NCBI GenBank assembly: GCA_031216915.1
Contig: CM062296.1
Span: forward strand, 146,072,840 to 146,136,839
From: Pictodentalium vernedei
Taxonomy: Eukaryota > Mollusca > Scaphopoda > Dentaliida > Dentaliidae
Length of the DNA: 64,000 nt
Direction: 5' to 3'
Of the stretch, positions 44,173 through 54,857 are shown piece by piece. Positions within the stretch are counted from its first letter, which is position 1, and each line of letters opens with the position of its first letter. A program made the translations under genes and the position numbers. The notes beneath the pieces were generated by a model that ran no database searches, was not told the origin of the DNA, and saw only the letters and a program-made list of their open reading frames with translations.

Positions 44173-45202
44173 TCAATATCGAGTATGAGACCCATTACTG
44201 TTAATTACAGCTTGACAACGCCTCCTCATGCTCCCAATCAGGTTCCTGGTGGTCCTTTGTGGGATGTTGTTCCATTCTTGGACCAGCATGGCACCAAGCT
44301 CCTGGACACTTCTTGGCTGGACTGGACGGGCTGAAATTACAAGCTGCAACTCGTTCCAGACATGTTCGATTGGATTGAGGTCAGGGGATGCTGGCCAGTC
44401 CATACGCTCAATCCCCCCCTCTGTCGGCACTCTCCGACAGCATGGGTAACACGAGGGCGGGCATTATCGTCCATCAGAATGAATCTATCACCAAATGCAC
44501 TACAATCTGACGTGGACATCTAGGATCTCATCAATATACCACTGTGCACTCAGTGTACCACGTTCAAGGACACAGAGCTCGTACGCCCATCCCTGCTGAT
44601 GCCGCCCCAGACCATGATTGACCATCCACCATAGCGGTCATTCTCAGCAATGTTGGCGGCATGGAATCGCTCTCCTGGTCTTCTCCACACCTTAGAACTC
44701 CTCTCTGTGTGGTTTAGGCAGTACCTCGACTCATCTGTAAAAAGGACAGGTCGCCAATCTTCTCTGGTCCACCCAACGTGGCCCATGGCCCATTCATATC
44801 GTGCCTGGCTGTGAATCTGGGACAACGGAATGCGAATACATGGTCTTCTCGGTCGGAGACCACCTTCGTGCAACCTTACCCGGATAGCCTGCGTCGAGAC
44901 ATTTACCCCGGAAGCATTCTGAAGGTCACTGCGAAGCTGGATTGCTGTGGCAAACCGGGGCCTACGGACCTGATTGATCAAAAACCGGCCTTCAGCTGCA
45001 GATGTTGCCCTGTCTCTGCCACCACCATGCCGTCTTACTGGTGTGCCATACTGCTGAAATCTTGCCCAGGCTCTGTTGATCACCGTATGGTGCACAACAA
45101 GGCTTCACCAACCTGACGATGGGTATCCCCTTGCTCCACCATCCCTACAGCCCGCCACATTTGTGCTTCAGACAAATGTCTTCTAACATTTGCATTTGCC
45201 AT
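44173..45202 (-). pseudogene. Tc1-like transposase, frameshifted
   Basis: Tc1/mariner-family DDE transposase, which would cut and paste its own element. Start ATG at 45202 (MANANVRRHLSEAQMW). The helix-turn-helix part breaks near 45090 and resumes as HHTVINRAWARFQQYGTPVR. The catalytic motifs follow in order across three frames: LFTDESRYCL (first D) near 44740, FILMDDNARPRVTH (second D) near 44480, and PASPDLNPIEHVWNEL (E, DD34E style) near 44380. The stop is at 44173. At least two frameshifts make it inactive. I could not find clear terminal inverted repeats. Confidence 0.92.
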
Positions 45203-45488
45203 ATTCAATCATTAAATCACAAGGGTTTGTGTTGAAATGAAGAATGAATACCCTACACATGTCATGTACACGGAGACAGTACAGGAAAACATCATGAAAA
45301 TCAAGGGGTTCATGCTTTCCATGACTGTCACGAAACGTCTGCCTGTCCAGAAAGCTAATGTAAACATTGGGGACCATCTCAATACATTTCTCAATCATAT
45401 CCACCAAAACTATCGCAAATATGTCACAAGCAAATTTCACAGTGATGTGTCAAATATTTGGTGCTTAGGAAACTTTGAGTGGTATATA
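45203..45488. other. Flank of the Tc1-like element, no gene
   Basis: Mirror-image short frames on both strands at 45183-45500; no motif. Probably the 5' non-coding part of the Tc1-like element. Confidence 0.4.
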
Positions 45489-45613
45489 TACACAGAATGA
45501 CACGCGTGTGTGGTGTGTGGATGGGTTAATCGATGTGGCACGAGTGTCAGCGCGGAAGGATAGGACGAGAGGCCGCAGAGAGGCCATTCACACACGCGTG
45601 TCGTTCTGTGTTT
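45489..45613. repeat. Foldback of about 125 bases
   Basis: ACACAGAATGACACGCGTGT faces ACACGCGTGTCGTTCTGTGT, with about 80 non-paired bases between. Confidence 0.8.
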
Positions 45614-45741
45614 ATTACGCGCCGTTACGTCTATAAAAACAGTTATTAGAAGGACACTCAGCAATTCATTTGACAACTATCAACAAAAAGAATACATTTT
45701 ATCGGCAACCAAATTTTCGAGGGGAACCCGTATCACTATTT

Positions 45742-45821
45742 CGTCCTCTGAATTTCAATGTGTTCTGTGTGCCTACTGGCGTGCCTACTGGCATGCAGAA
45801 CACATTGGAACTCAGGGGACG
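45742..45821. mobile_element. 80-bp mobile hairpin, third copy
   Basis: CGTCCTCTGAATTTCAATGT ... GGAACTCAGGGGACG, flanked by a perfect 4-bp duplication ATTT (45738-45741, 45822-45825). It is 12 bases longer than the other two copies because GTGCCTACTGGC is repeated in the loop. Confidence 0.88.
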
Positions 45822-46959
45822 ATTTTTAGCTATCGCTAGCGATTCAAATTGTAATTGCGGTGCACGATCTGTAGAAAATTCCAGTGAAATTTCTTTATAA
45901 AAATAGTCCGTCAACGATTTCATTTTCCACATGGTTTAGTGTTGCTGTAGATGTGGATTTCCTAGAACATGCGTGTAATAAAGTCTGCCTCAGGCTGATC
46001 TGGTTTGGAAAAACTAATTAGGATTCCGCAGATAGACTGTTGTGCACCAATGCACTAAACGGCACCTCTCACGGCACCACCAAAAGACCCGAACGTCCCT
46101 GGTTCGTCCTGCTTGTTAAACTGACCTTGGCGGGGACAAAAGTGCGTCCTGGGGCCGTTTACGAAAAAGGTCATAAGCGGGACGCAGGGCCAACGCTCGC
46201 CTCTCCAGGGGTGGGTGACAACCTCCGAGGATGGAGTGGAGGATGATAAAAATCCATAACGGTTATAATAGTTCCATAGCGGTTAGTGGGAGAGAAAAAA
46301 ATGGCATGTGCGATTAAGTTTGTTTGTTTTGGGACTGTCTTCATTGTCTTGTCTTCTTTGGAGTCTTCGGGAAAGTAGAGTCTGTCACTTATTGTCTGTC
46401 GTTCGTTGGACCCGTCCTGGGAAAGTGCACTCCATTCTGTTGTTGATGCGTTGGTCGTTGGGGCAGTTAGTTCCTTGTGTCTTTCGGCGGGAGTGTTCTG
46501 CTACGCCTGTCCTGTCGGTGTTGGTGTGTGCTGTGTCTTCTGTGTGTCGGTGTTGTCGTCTGAAAATGGAAATGGTGGTTAGTTATGCCCCTCCCCCACC
46601 CGCTCATCAATTGGGGTTCTGGCTGATCATATCTCGTGGACAGAAATGGGGAGTAGTGGAGACATTTGTTTATAGAAGTCTGGTGCCAAACTGGCCACAC
46701 ACCGAGGTGTATTTGCTGCTGTTATCGAGAAGAGAGGTAGCCTGGTTACCAGACCAAATCAGACCGCGGTGGTGTATCACTGTTCTCTCTCTTGGAGGGG
46801 CTGTCGCTCCAGAGTCGCTCAGGTCAGGAGGCATCCCGAGGCGGCCGGGCCGAGTGGACATGAATCATATTGGGTTCATGTCCACTCCACCCGGCCGGCC
46901 AAGGCCTATTCCTGACCCTACCGGTTCTGGGTCGAGTGTGCTTGGTTTTATTCTGCATG
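45822..46959. other. No reliable gene; hairpin and possible transposon end
   Basis: 46835-46905 is a hairpin (GGCCGGGCCGAGTGGACATGAA-type arms). GGTAGCCTGGTTACCAGACC at 46735-46754 is palindromic and resembles the TAGCCTGG-type ends seen on some DNA elements. A 246-codon plus-strand frame (46308-47048) spans the hairpin and LINE antisense and shows no domain; I do not accept it. Confidence 0.4.
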
Positions 46960-47316
46960 ATCATTTTCTAGAATATTTGGATTTTTGCCAGCTGGAGCAG
47001 GTCCCGTTTAATTCGTGTATTAGCTCACTGCCTTTGAGGCGGTCGTGATTTTTGGAGGCTCGTGTTACTGGTCGGTCTTTGATGGTATCAATGCCAGCTT
47101 GTTCGTGGAGGAGTCTGGTGGGTGGTTCAATGTGCCTCTGAAGGCGACACGGAGTGCGTAGTTTTGGACTTTAGAAGTTTTAGGATGTTGGTTTCGTTGA
47201 TTTCGATGAGAACTAATGTCATGTACTCAAGTACGGCGCGCACGAATGCTTTGTAGAGTTTTAGCAGGATTGCTTCGTTTGCACTTCAAGAGGTGCCGCG
47301 TAGCATTTTTAGTAGA
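46960..47316 (-). pseudogene. LINE B, 3' portion
   Basis: The minus strand reads NLLKMLRGTS at 47316, then a stop, then EAILLKLYKAFVRAVLEYM. This is the segment that follows the thumb region in non-LTR reverse transcriptases. Further stops follow. It joins in frame to 50443-50680 once the 47321-50438 element is removed. Dead copy. Confidence 0.78.
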
Positions 47317-47679
47317 TTAAGCCTTTGAGACTTTAATTACCCTGACGTTCAAGCGTCATTGGGAATTCAGTTTCTTCAACGTTTTTCAAAATGCAACGTC
47401 AAACGTCGGAAAGTACAATTCTAATACAATTACTATAAATCTCGAAATTTGATTGGTTAACCAATAAAATTTGCGACAGTAAAATCGGCGTAACCTGTCG
47501 CAAATTGTGTGTATTCAAAAACTATTTCAGGAAAGTCAAGATGTATTCGTGGGCGTTCTATTTTCGTTCCATTTAGAGTCATTGACTACCACATCCAAGG
47601 TAAACAAACGCTGTGAACGCGTTGTCTTTCTGTAAAATAAAAATGTTTTCTATCTTTCTCGTAATTAACTGTAATTAAT

Positions 47680-48068
47680 ATGGATGAAGTTGGAAAGTTT
47701 AATATTAATGTGAAAGAGGTTTGGCAGAGACTGCTGAGTAATGAAATGAGAGTTAAAAAAACTGATTCCGGCAGGCTTAACCCTTTACCCAACGCAGACG
47801 ATATCAAAATTTATTATTTTAAATATCATTTTTTTAAATTTTTCAAAAAATTTCAACAAAACCATATCATGTGACCCCTCGTTGGAACGAGCTCGACGAG
47901 CTCGTTCCAAGAAGGGGTCACATGATATGGTTTTGTTGAAATTTTTTGAAAAATAATATTTTTTCAACTCCTGAATTTGAATATTACGCGGGCGGATGCG
48001 GCCGATTCGTTGGGTAAAGGGTTAACGACAACCGTGTGGAACCAGTCAGTCTGACAATTTATAAATAG
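47680..48068 (+). CDS. Possible 47-codon frame interrupted by a MITE
   Basis: ATG at 47680 gives MDEVGKFNINVKEVWQRLLS and on to KTDSGRL, where the MITE at 47777 enters. Taking out the MITE with one TTAA continues the frame in phase to a TAG at 48066-48068. The content looks protein-like but matches nothing I know. It could be a first exon or a remnant. Confidence 0.28.
47777..48025. mobile_element. TTAA MITE family B, nested
   Basis: TTAA + CCCTTTACCCAACGCAGACG and GATTCGTTGGGTAAAGGG + TTAA. Perfect core GGAACGAGCTCGACGAGCTC. Among the best preserved family B copies here. Confidence 0.92.
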
Positions 48069-48848
48069 CAATTTTTCGTACGGTGAAGAATTTATGGACG
48101 CTATGTGCGAAATCGAAAACCAAAATTCGGACAACTGGCAATAAAAATTTTAATTGTCCAAGGACAAAAATTTCTGACCGATCCGCTAGCGATGTTATAA
48201 CATCGACATCAAGTAGCGGTCCTTTCATTTTCTAATTTGTCACCTGCGTTCGTGGCACCAACATGTACAAGTACTACAACTGCAGAAACGCGTTCACCAC
48301 TGAGCCTGAGAGAGGTGAACTATTCGTTCTGCAAGTTATGTCATTACCAGTAGTCCAAATTCCACCAGACATGACTTCCCAGAAACAGTTTAAAATGAAC
48401 AATTGTTCTGTAACCATAAGTAATTATTACGGTTGAACAAGGGCTTCCAATCAAAGATCTCAATACTTTTAACTTTAATGGTAAATCCTCGAGTGCTTCC
48501 CGATTCAGACTGAAATTGAAAAATCACAATGTGAACTCTGAACTTTGGACAGGGAAAGCAGCTGGCGTATTTTGTTTTCAGATTGTCACAAACATTTAAA
48601 CATGATAAATGTCGTCATTACAAATATAAACATATTTTGTTATTGGTGATAAAATGACCAAAACGTTTGGAACTATTTGTTTTGTAGCAGCGTTAAAAAA
48701 AAATTCGTGATTTTGTTCGGAATTCCCAAATGACGTCACGAAGGCTGTACTTTTAGATTTAAATTGTTGTCTTCAACAAGGCGTTGTTTTATAGTTGGGA
48801 GATCAAATACTATCTCAGTTTTCAGCCGAATTATATTAGAATGGGGAT

Positions 48849-48998
48849 AACTATGTTGTATTTGATTGTTTGGGGCCGTAAACGATGGTTTTACTGTCGC
48901 AAATATCCGTTTTACCGGCTCCGCTAACGCGTCGCCGGCAAAACTCAATTTGCGATAGTAAAACCATCGTTTACGGCCCCAAACAATCAAATACAGCA
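48849..48998. repeat. Long hairpin (50-base arms)
   Basis: GTATTTGATTGTTTGGGGCC-GTAAACGATGGTTTTACT faces its inverse at 48952-48998, around a short GC-rich centre. Nearly perfect arms. Confidence 0.85.
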
Positions 48999-49099
48999 TA
49001 GTTATCCCCCAAATAACAAGATATTTTTAAAATTAGTGAGTATCTGGTTGAGGGCAACATTATTTTTGGTGGTATGAATTTGTTATTCAAAACTTGTTT

Positions 49100-49160
49100 T
49101 ATTACAAATTGTTGGAGAGTGCCCACGGGCACTCTCCAATAATTTGTAATAAAACAAATT
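49100..49160. repeat. Short hairpin (TTGGAGAGTGCCC family)
   Basis: TTTTATTACAAATTGTTGGA-GAGTGCCC faces GGGCACTCTCCAATAATTTG-TAATAAAA. Diverged relatives at 57905-57955 and 62480-62550. Confidence 0.8.
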
Positions 49161-49430
49161 TATATAAACAAAATATTATTTGTGTTTGACTGAATATGAA
49201 GTATAAGCAAGGAAAGTGTTTGCTTTTGCTCTGGTATCCTCATTTTTTGAAAGCCCTGATAGTGGCACTCAACCAGTTAAGAAGTCTTGATAGCAGGATT
49301 ATATTAGTATTTTAAGCTGCGATAACATTTGACTCAACGGTTGTCACTGAGCACTATTCGGGAGAAAATAGGAAATGATGTTAAAACTTTAAAAAATCGA
49401 AAAATAATAACAAAACAAATCACCACAATG

Positions 49431-50438
49431 TATCAAGGCGCTGTTTGATTTCGTACGTTATAAGGCGTTCAAAAGTATCAACGCGCTGTTTGATTTCGTA
49501 CGTTATAAGACGTACAAAAGTATCAACGCGCTGTTTGATTTCGTACGTTATAAGACGTACAAAAGTATCAACGCGCTGTTTGATTTCGTACGTTATAAGA
49601 CGTACAAAAGTATCCACGCGCTGTTTGATTTCGTACGTTATAAGACGTACAAAAGTATCCACGCGCTGTTTGATTTCGTACGTTATAAGACGTACAAAAG
49701 TATCAACGCGCTGTTTGATTTCGTACGTTATAAGACGTACAAAAGTATCAACGCGCTGTTTGATTTCGTACGTTATAAGACGTACAAAAGTATCAACGCG
49801 CTGTTTGATTTCGTACGTTATAAGACGTACAAAAGTATCCACGCGCTGTTTGATTTCGTACGTTATAAGACGTACAAAAGTATCCACGCGCTGTTTGATT
49901 TCGTACGTTATAAGACGTACACAAGTATCCACGCGCTGTTTGATTTCGTACGTTATAAGACGTACAAAAGTATCAACGCGCTGTTTGATTTCGTACGTTA
50001 TAAGACGTACAAAAGTATCAACGCGCTGTTTGATTTCGTACGTTATAAGACGTACAAAAGTATCCACGCGCTGTTTGATTTCGTACGTTATAAGACGTAC
50101 AAAAGTATCCACGCGCTGTTTGATTTCGTACGTTATAAGACGTACAAAAGTATCCACGCGCTGTTTGATTTCGTACGTTATAAGACGTACAAAAGTATCA
50201 ACGCGCTGTTTGATTTCGTACGTTATAAGACGTACAAAAGTATCAACGCGCTGTTTGATTTCGTACGTTATAAGACGTACAAAAGTATCAACGCGCTGTT
50301 TGATTTCGTACGTTATAAGACGTACAAAAGTATCCACGCGCTGTTTGATTTCGTGTATTATTATAATATAAGACGCACAAAAGTATCCACGCGCTGTTTG
50401 ATTTCGTACGCCATAAGACGTACAAAAGTATCAAAGGG
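49431..50438. repeat. 45-bp minisatellite, about 22 units
   Basis: Unit ACGCGCTGTTTGATTTCGTA-CGTTATAAGACGTAC-AAAAGTATCM, head to tail, over 95 percent alike except at both edges. Each unit contains GTACG and CGTAC facing each other across 8 bases. One site is A or C (TATCAACG / TATCCACG) and the states run in blocks of three A and two or three C, suggesting a higher-order unit near 5 x 45. The last unit merges into the element's terminal repeat. Because 45 is divisible by 3 and the unit lacks stops, both strands have 300-codon frames; these are not genes. Confidence 0.97.
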
Positions 50439-50442
50439 TTAA

Positions 50443-50680
50443 TTCTTTTAGTCGCTTTGGAGGCTATATTTTGGTGTGATTATTAAGGTTGGATCTCTGG
50501 TCTAAAGTTATACCGAAAGATTTGGCCTTGGTGCATTCTGGGAGGACTTTGCCCTGTAGTCTGAGGTCAAAGAAGTGGTTTTTGATCCTTCAAGTGAAGG
50601 TTATTCGTTGGGTATGGTTGATGTTTAGCTTGATTAACCACTTCGCACACCAGTGACCTCTGGAGGTTTTTTTTATGTTG
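50443..50680 (-). pseudogene. LINE B, upstream portion
   Basis: The minus strand shows WCAKWLIKLNINHTQRI, then LRLQGKVLPECTKAKSFGITLD, then ATKRI at the TTAA junction. Upstream of 50680 similarity is lost. Same dead element as 46960-47316. Confidence 0.75.
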
Positions 50681-51689
50681 GGGTTCGAAAAACCAAACCG
50701 CAAGGCCGCGTAAAAAAACCGCCGAACTGTTTATCTGTGTCTCTGCATGAAGTGATCAAACTATCTTACTGAGAGGGAACTAGACTAGTGGCCAGGCCCT
50801 ATGGGTTTTCGTCATTTAGTCTATCTCTATCCGACAAACGATCGAATAGATTCTGTTCTCATTGTCACATTTTCTCCCTTATTTTTTATTTATTTTACCC
50901 CCGATTTTTGGGGGGTAAAATTTAGTGCTCTAAGAACGAACCTGGGGCAATTATATCGTGTGTAGCCCCTATACTGGAGACCATTTTGCGGCTCTGTGTT
51001 GTGTGAAACTTACTTTTCTGTGCCTTTGGTATCCCATTCTCAGAGTAGTGCAGTATACGTAACTCCCCATACCCACCAGTACTTTCCGAAAATTTACTAT
51101 TTATATTTAGGGGTCCACTCAATTTCCAACCTCCTCCTTTCCTGAAATATAAAACGAGTGGGAGCAAGAACGGGCGATCGCATGTCTTGAAACTCCAGGT
51201 CAGGTGCGAATCATCCAATATGGTTGATACTTGATAGAGCGAAGTATACAGGAAGTGAAACAAAGTATTCAGAGAAGGCCATAGTGTTCAGGCTTCAATT
51301 CGTCACACGTATGAGTGGGTTAAATTTATTTGACAACTGGATTTTCCTAGAATTGTTTACTGTATATTAACTTCCTGTAATAATAGTTCGTGGTAAAGAG
51401 ATAGCGAAGTTAATAATACACACATTCTCGTGATCATCGACTACTATTGTATCAATGACATGCATGTTAAACCCACAACCACGTGGATGAGACGGGTGCG
51501 ATCGCACCTCGCCGAGAAGAATAAAACTCCTATGTGAATATCTATTTTTTCCAGCTGTTTATTTAATATAATGTTTCCCAGAAGAATGACAATAAACAGT
51601 TATTTTAACAATCATGTCAAAAACATGATTACCTGTACTAAAGAAGGACGATAAATTAAATACAATTAGTGGTTGTTTCCTATATAACC
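50681..51689. other. No gene seen
   Basis: The frame at 50922-51263 (minus, 113 codons) has no domain I recognise. No repeat identified. Confidence 0.45.
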
Positions 51690-51951
51690 TTGGGCAAGGC
51701 GCTATAGACACAACCTTTGTCCACTTGGGAGAACGGTGGCACTGTGTACTAATGCATACTGCACGTCGATGGTGCACTTGGCTTCAGCCAGAGCTAACTC
51801 TGCTTGTGTGGAGTTAGTACGTTGGGGAATCTGACAGTTGCTCGGTGGTTCTCTACGGGTACTCCGGCTTCCCCAGTCCGTAAAACTATACGACACGAGG
51901 TGACCATGGCTGTCGAAAGTGTCGTTAAATCCCATAAATACATAAATAATT
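51690..51951 (+). mobile_element. SINE, 5'-truncated
   Basis: GGGCAAGGCGCTATAGACAC, then GCACGTCGATGGTGCACTTG and TCTACGGGTACTCCGGCTTC, to GTGTCGTTAAATCCCATAAA with an AT-rich tail. Head absent. Confidence 0.83.
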
Positions 51952-52305
51952 AAATTGAAGTCTCGACTTCGCCTGTGTGTCATATATCGGCTCGTCCTAA
52001 CGGAGTCGTCGATATGCCCAGAGACGATGTCTTGACTTCAATACACCATATCAGAAACCAACTTGGTGGTAATAACCATTTTAACTTACAATATTCCTCA
52101 CTTTTTTGGCTTGTTCGCAATTATTTTGAGAATCATTCGGCGTCAATGAATTGATTTTATATGAATGAAGAGCACGACGTCATGGTATTGTGTTCTTGTG
52201 CTGTGTATGACGTAATCCCCTTCATCATTCTACTTGTACTATAACCGCTAAGTATATTAGTGTTTCGGCTGGGTTTTAGTTTTTCAGCTTTAACGCATAG
52301 TAGAG
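51952..52305. other. No recognisable feature
   Basis: Spacer; GAAGTCTCGACTTCG at 51958-51972 is a minor palindrome. Confidence 0.4.
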
Positions 52306-52567
52306 TACAGTACGTGGAGAGTGTATTATCACTAAATCACCCGCGGAGTGGAGACTCCACCCAAGCAATAACTGCAAATTTGTTGCAAAGCATAACAAGC
52401 ACAAGCAAAGGTTCAGCCAATGGACCTCCGGGTTAAACCCGGAGGTCCATTGGCTGAAACAGTGCTTGTGTTTTTAGTCGATATATACAAAATTTGAAAA
52501 GTTATAGTTTGGGTGATAACTCCACTCCGCGGATGAGTTAGTTACAATCCACTCTCCACGTACTGTA
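52306..52567. mobile_element. TA MITE (CAGTACGTGGAGAGTG), copy 2
   Basis: TA + CAGTACGTGGAGAGTGTATT and AATCCACTCTCCACGTACTG + TA. Core GCCAATGGACCTCCGGGTTA. Best preserved copy of the family here. Confidence 0.92.
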
Positions 52568-54400
52568 TATAAAAATATCATCATGGCTGATCATGGTACA
52601 AAAATGATCTAGTTCAATTTATTTCGTTGAGTTGGTCATTTGTTTATCATTTAATTAATGTTATCAAAAATGGTGGCTTTGACATGTGTGATCAGTTTTC
52701 GATAAGTGCAGGGAAAAACCCTTCTCTTTCTGAATCGAAATTTCGCACGTGCGGTTGTTATCCTTAATACAGATTTGTATTTTATCCAGACTTTTCACGT
52801 GTGTTACCGGAAATGCGTTCTTGTTGTCAGATAGAACAGATAGATTCAGTAAACAATCAAAAAGTTTGATCCAGGGTCGTTTGAATTTCTTGTACTTCTT
52901 ACTGCTGTCCACAGAGAAGACCTGAACCGTATTTATATTCAGAGAGTGGATAGGGTGGCGAGGCATGTATACCCGAATAGATAAAGTTGCTATTACCACC
53001 GAGTGGTTTTCCTGATGTTGACATGAATTTTCCGAAGGTACTCACGCACAAATACTCATGCAATAGCAAGGTGTTCAGACAATGAGTCTACCAACGCCGA
53101 AATATAGCAAATACAATCGGCAATTCCGCAATAAAGGCCGTGACATATTGCCAGAGCCTTTACTGCTGCGCTGCCAATTACAGTGGCAAATATCTGGGAC
53201 TGGACCGAATCACTAAACTAGCAACTACCTGTAACAGACGTATGCAGAGGTCTATTTCTCAGATAATGGCACTCTGCCCTACTACCTCCAAACGCTAAAA
53301 GAACTTCTGGGTGCGGGAGAGCCACCACTCCTCACCAGTCACACACCCAGGATTTAGATGAATTATTATCTGAGAGGGAAATCCAGTTTTTCAGTGGTTT
53401 GCCATTCTCGCCGTACTGTAAAATATTCAGATAAAGGTGATTATTTTTATTGGTAAATAGTCAATCATTTACCCGAGAACCCTCCAGCACTCATACATGA
53501 TAAATGCATTCTCTTTTATAATGAAGAACTCCTTACAAATGACCTACTTTTAACCAAACCATATATTATTTGACATAACTCGTTGAGCTCTGTCAAACAA
53601 TATATCATTGCTTTGTTTTTCTTGGAGAGTGGTGGGGTGGGTGCTAGGATCCTATCCGAGGAGAAAGCCACATCCAACGAACTACCTACCCTCTGCCAAT
53701 GGGCGATGTGCAAGACGACAGCCAAACAAAAAGTTCAAGATGAAAAGTGACAATCTTCCATCCAACTCGTGTACTAACTTCCACACTCATGCTTCAATTG
53801 TAGCACGATTGATTGGGGTCTGGGGTCAGCAGCAACAGTAGCTACACGTCTGTTCTCACGTGGAGAGAACCATCCTTAAAATGCGCTGCCATAAAATTAT
53901 GATTATCAAGAACTTCAGAACATTCAGAACAATGTTCGTGCTTATGATGCCAATTGCACTAAAAAAATTCATTCGTTTGGCATAAAAAATACAGCATTAG
54001 GCACTAAAATTTGGCACAACAAATATACGTATTTCAGGGCGTCGTTTTCGATAAAATCACTGTCTGATGACACAGGCGAGACAGAATTCACGCCTGTGAA
54101 GTCATTTATATGCAACGGTTATAATCATGGCCTATTGTTATGGTGAACTGAATTGAATCTGATTCTTATCAAAACATTTACTTAATCTTTGTATCATGCC
54201 TGATTCTTTTTTTATAATCCTACTGAAAGATAAAAAAAAATATTTGCCACTAGTTTATTTGCAGTGAATAAACAGTGAGTAAATAATGATTATGAAATTA
54301 TTTTGTAAACGTTTATAATAGACTTTTACTTTTTTTATTATCTAAATTTTCATCATCTGTGATTTTTGTTTAACTGGAAACGTAAAAGAGACATGTAATA
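52568..54400. other. 1.8 kb without a supportable gene; one hairpin
   Basis: 53558-53610 is a hairpin (ATATTATTTGACA... / ...TGTCAAACAATAT) around GAGCTC. Frames at 52664-52999 and 53608-53841 carry no motif. 53241-53345 reads in one frame as protein-like sequence, but too little is left to assign. Confidence 0.45.
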
Positions 54401-54857
54401 CACGCTAAAAACTAAAGTGTTAAAAACTACACTTGAAGTACTGTATTTAACACTTACTAAGTGCTGAACTAGCACTTTGTTCAAGTGTAGATATCCCAGA
54501 ACTTGACAGGTGTTACAACAATACCACTTGGCAAGTGTAATGTCGCGACCCTTATAAGGAAACAACGCAGAAGACGCGGATCAGGCTCGAACTCTCGAGC
54601 CTGATCCGCGTCATCTGCGTTGTGTCCTTTTAATTATGTACCCACACACAAGCGCAAATCAAATTATGGACGATTCTGGAAGAACCACCAATGCTAGACA
54701 CATGGGAAGTGCCATCCATTCAAGTTTCAGATGTCTGACGATTGTAATGTCTAAGTGCTTAAAGCATTGCACTTTGAGTGTTAAAATCAAACCCTAAGAG
54801 TTAGAATGAGTTTAACACTTTGAAAGTGTCAGTTTTCACACTTTAGTTTTCAGTGTG
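54401..54857. mobile_element. TA MITE (CACRCTRAAAACTAAAGTG) with internal hairpin
   Basis: TA + CACGCTAAAAACTAAAGTGT and CACTTTAGTTTTCAGTGTG + TA. It is rich in AGTGTTAA/TTAACACT words. The inner hairpin at 54558-54632 (CAACGCAGAAGACGCGGATC-type arms) may be a nested insertion. Non-autonomous. Confidence 0.8.

Larger units (their letters stand above)
47321..50438. mobile_element. 3.1-kb TTAA element with a subterminal minisatellite
   Basis: Flanked by TTAA at 47317-47320 and 50439-50442. Left end GCCTTTGAGACTTT; right end inverted CCCTTTGATACTTTTG. The LINE frame reads through if the element and one TTAA are removed (ATKRI then NLLKML). Inside: an interrupted small frame at 47680-48068, a nested family B MITE, two hairpins and a 1-kb tandem array that runs into the right terminus. 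No piggyBac transposase is visible, so it is non-autonomous. Confidence 0.82.

Noticed and set aside
46308..47048. 246-codon plus-strand frame
   Set aside because: It runs through a hairpin and antisense to the LINE B remnant, and its content is low-complexity W/R/S/L-rich without any domain.
49420..50371. Two 300-codon frames of 15-residue repeats on opposite strands
   Set aside because: They are the minisatellite read in both directions; a 45-base unit without stops gives this automatically.
49431..50438. CRISPR-like array
   Set aside because: Units are contiguous with no spacers, and the sequence is animal.
53241..53345. Methyltransferase-like exon remnant (EVYFSDNGTLPYYLQTLKEL)
   Set aside because: Too short, no conserved motif I can confirm, and no flanking exon found.
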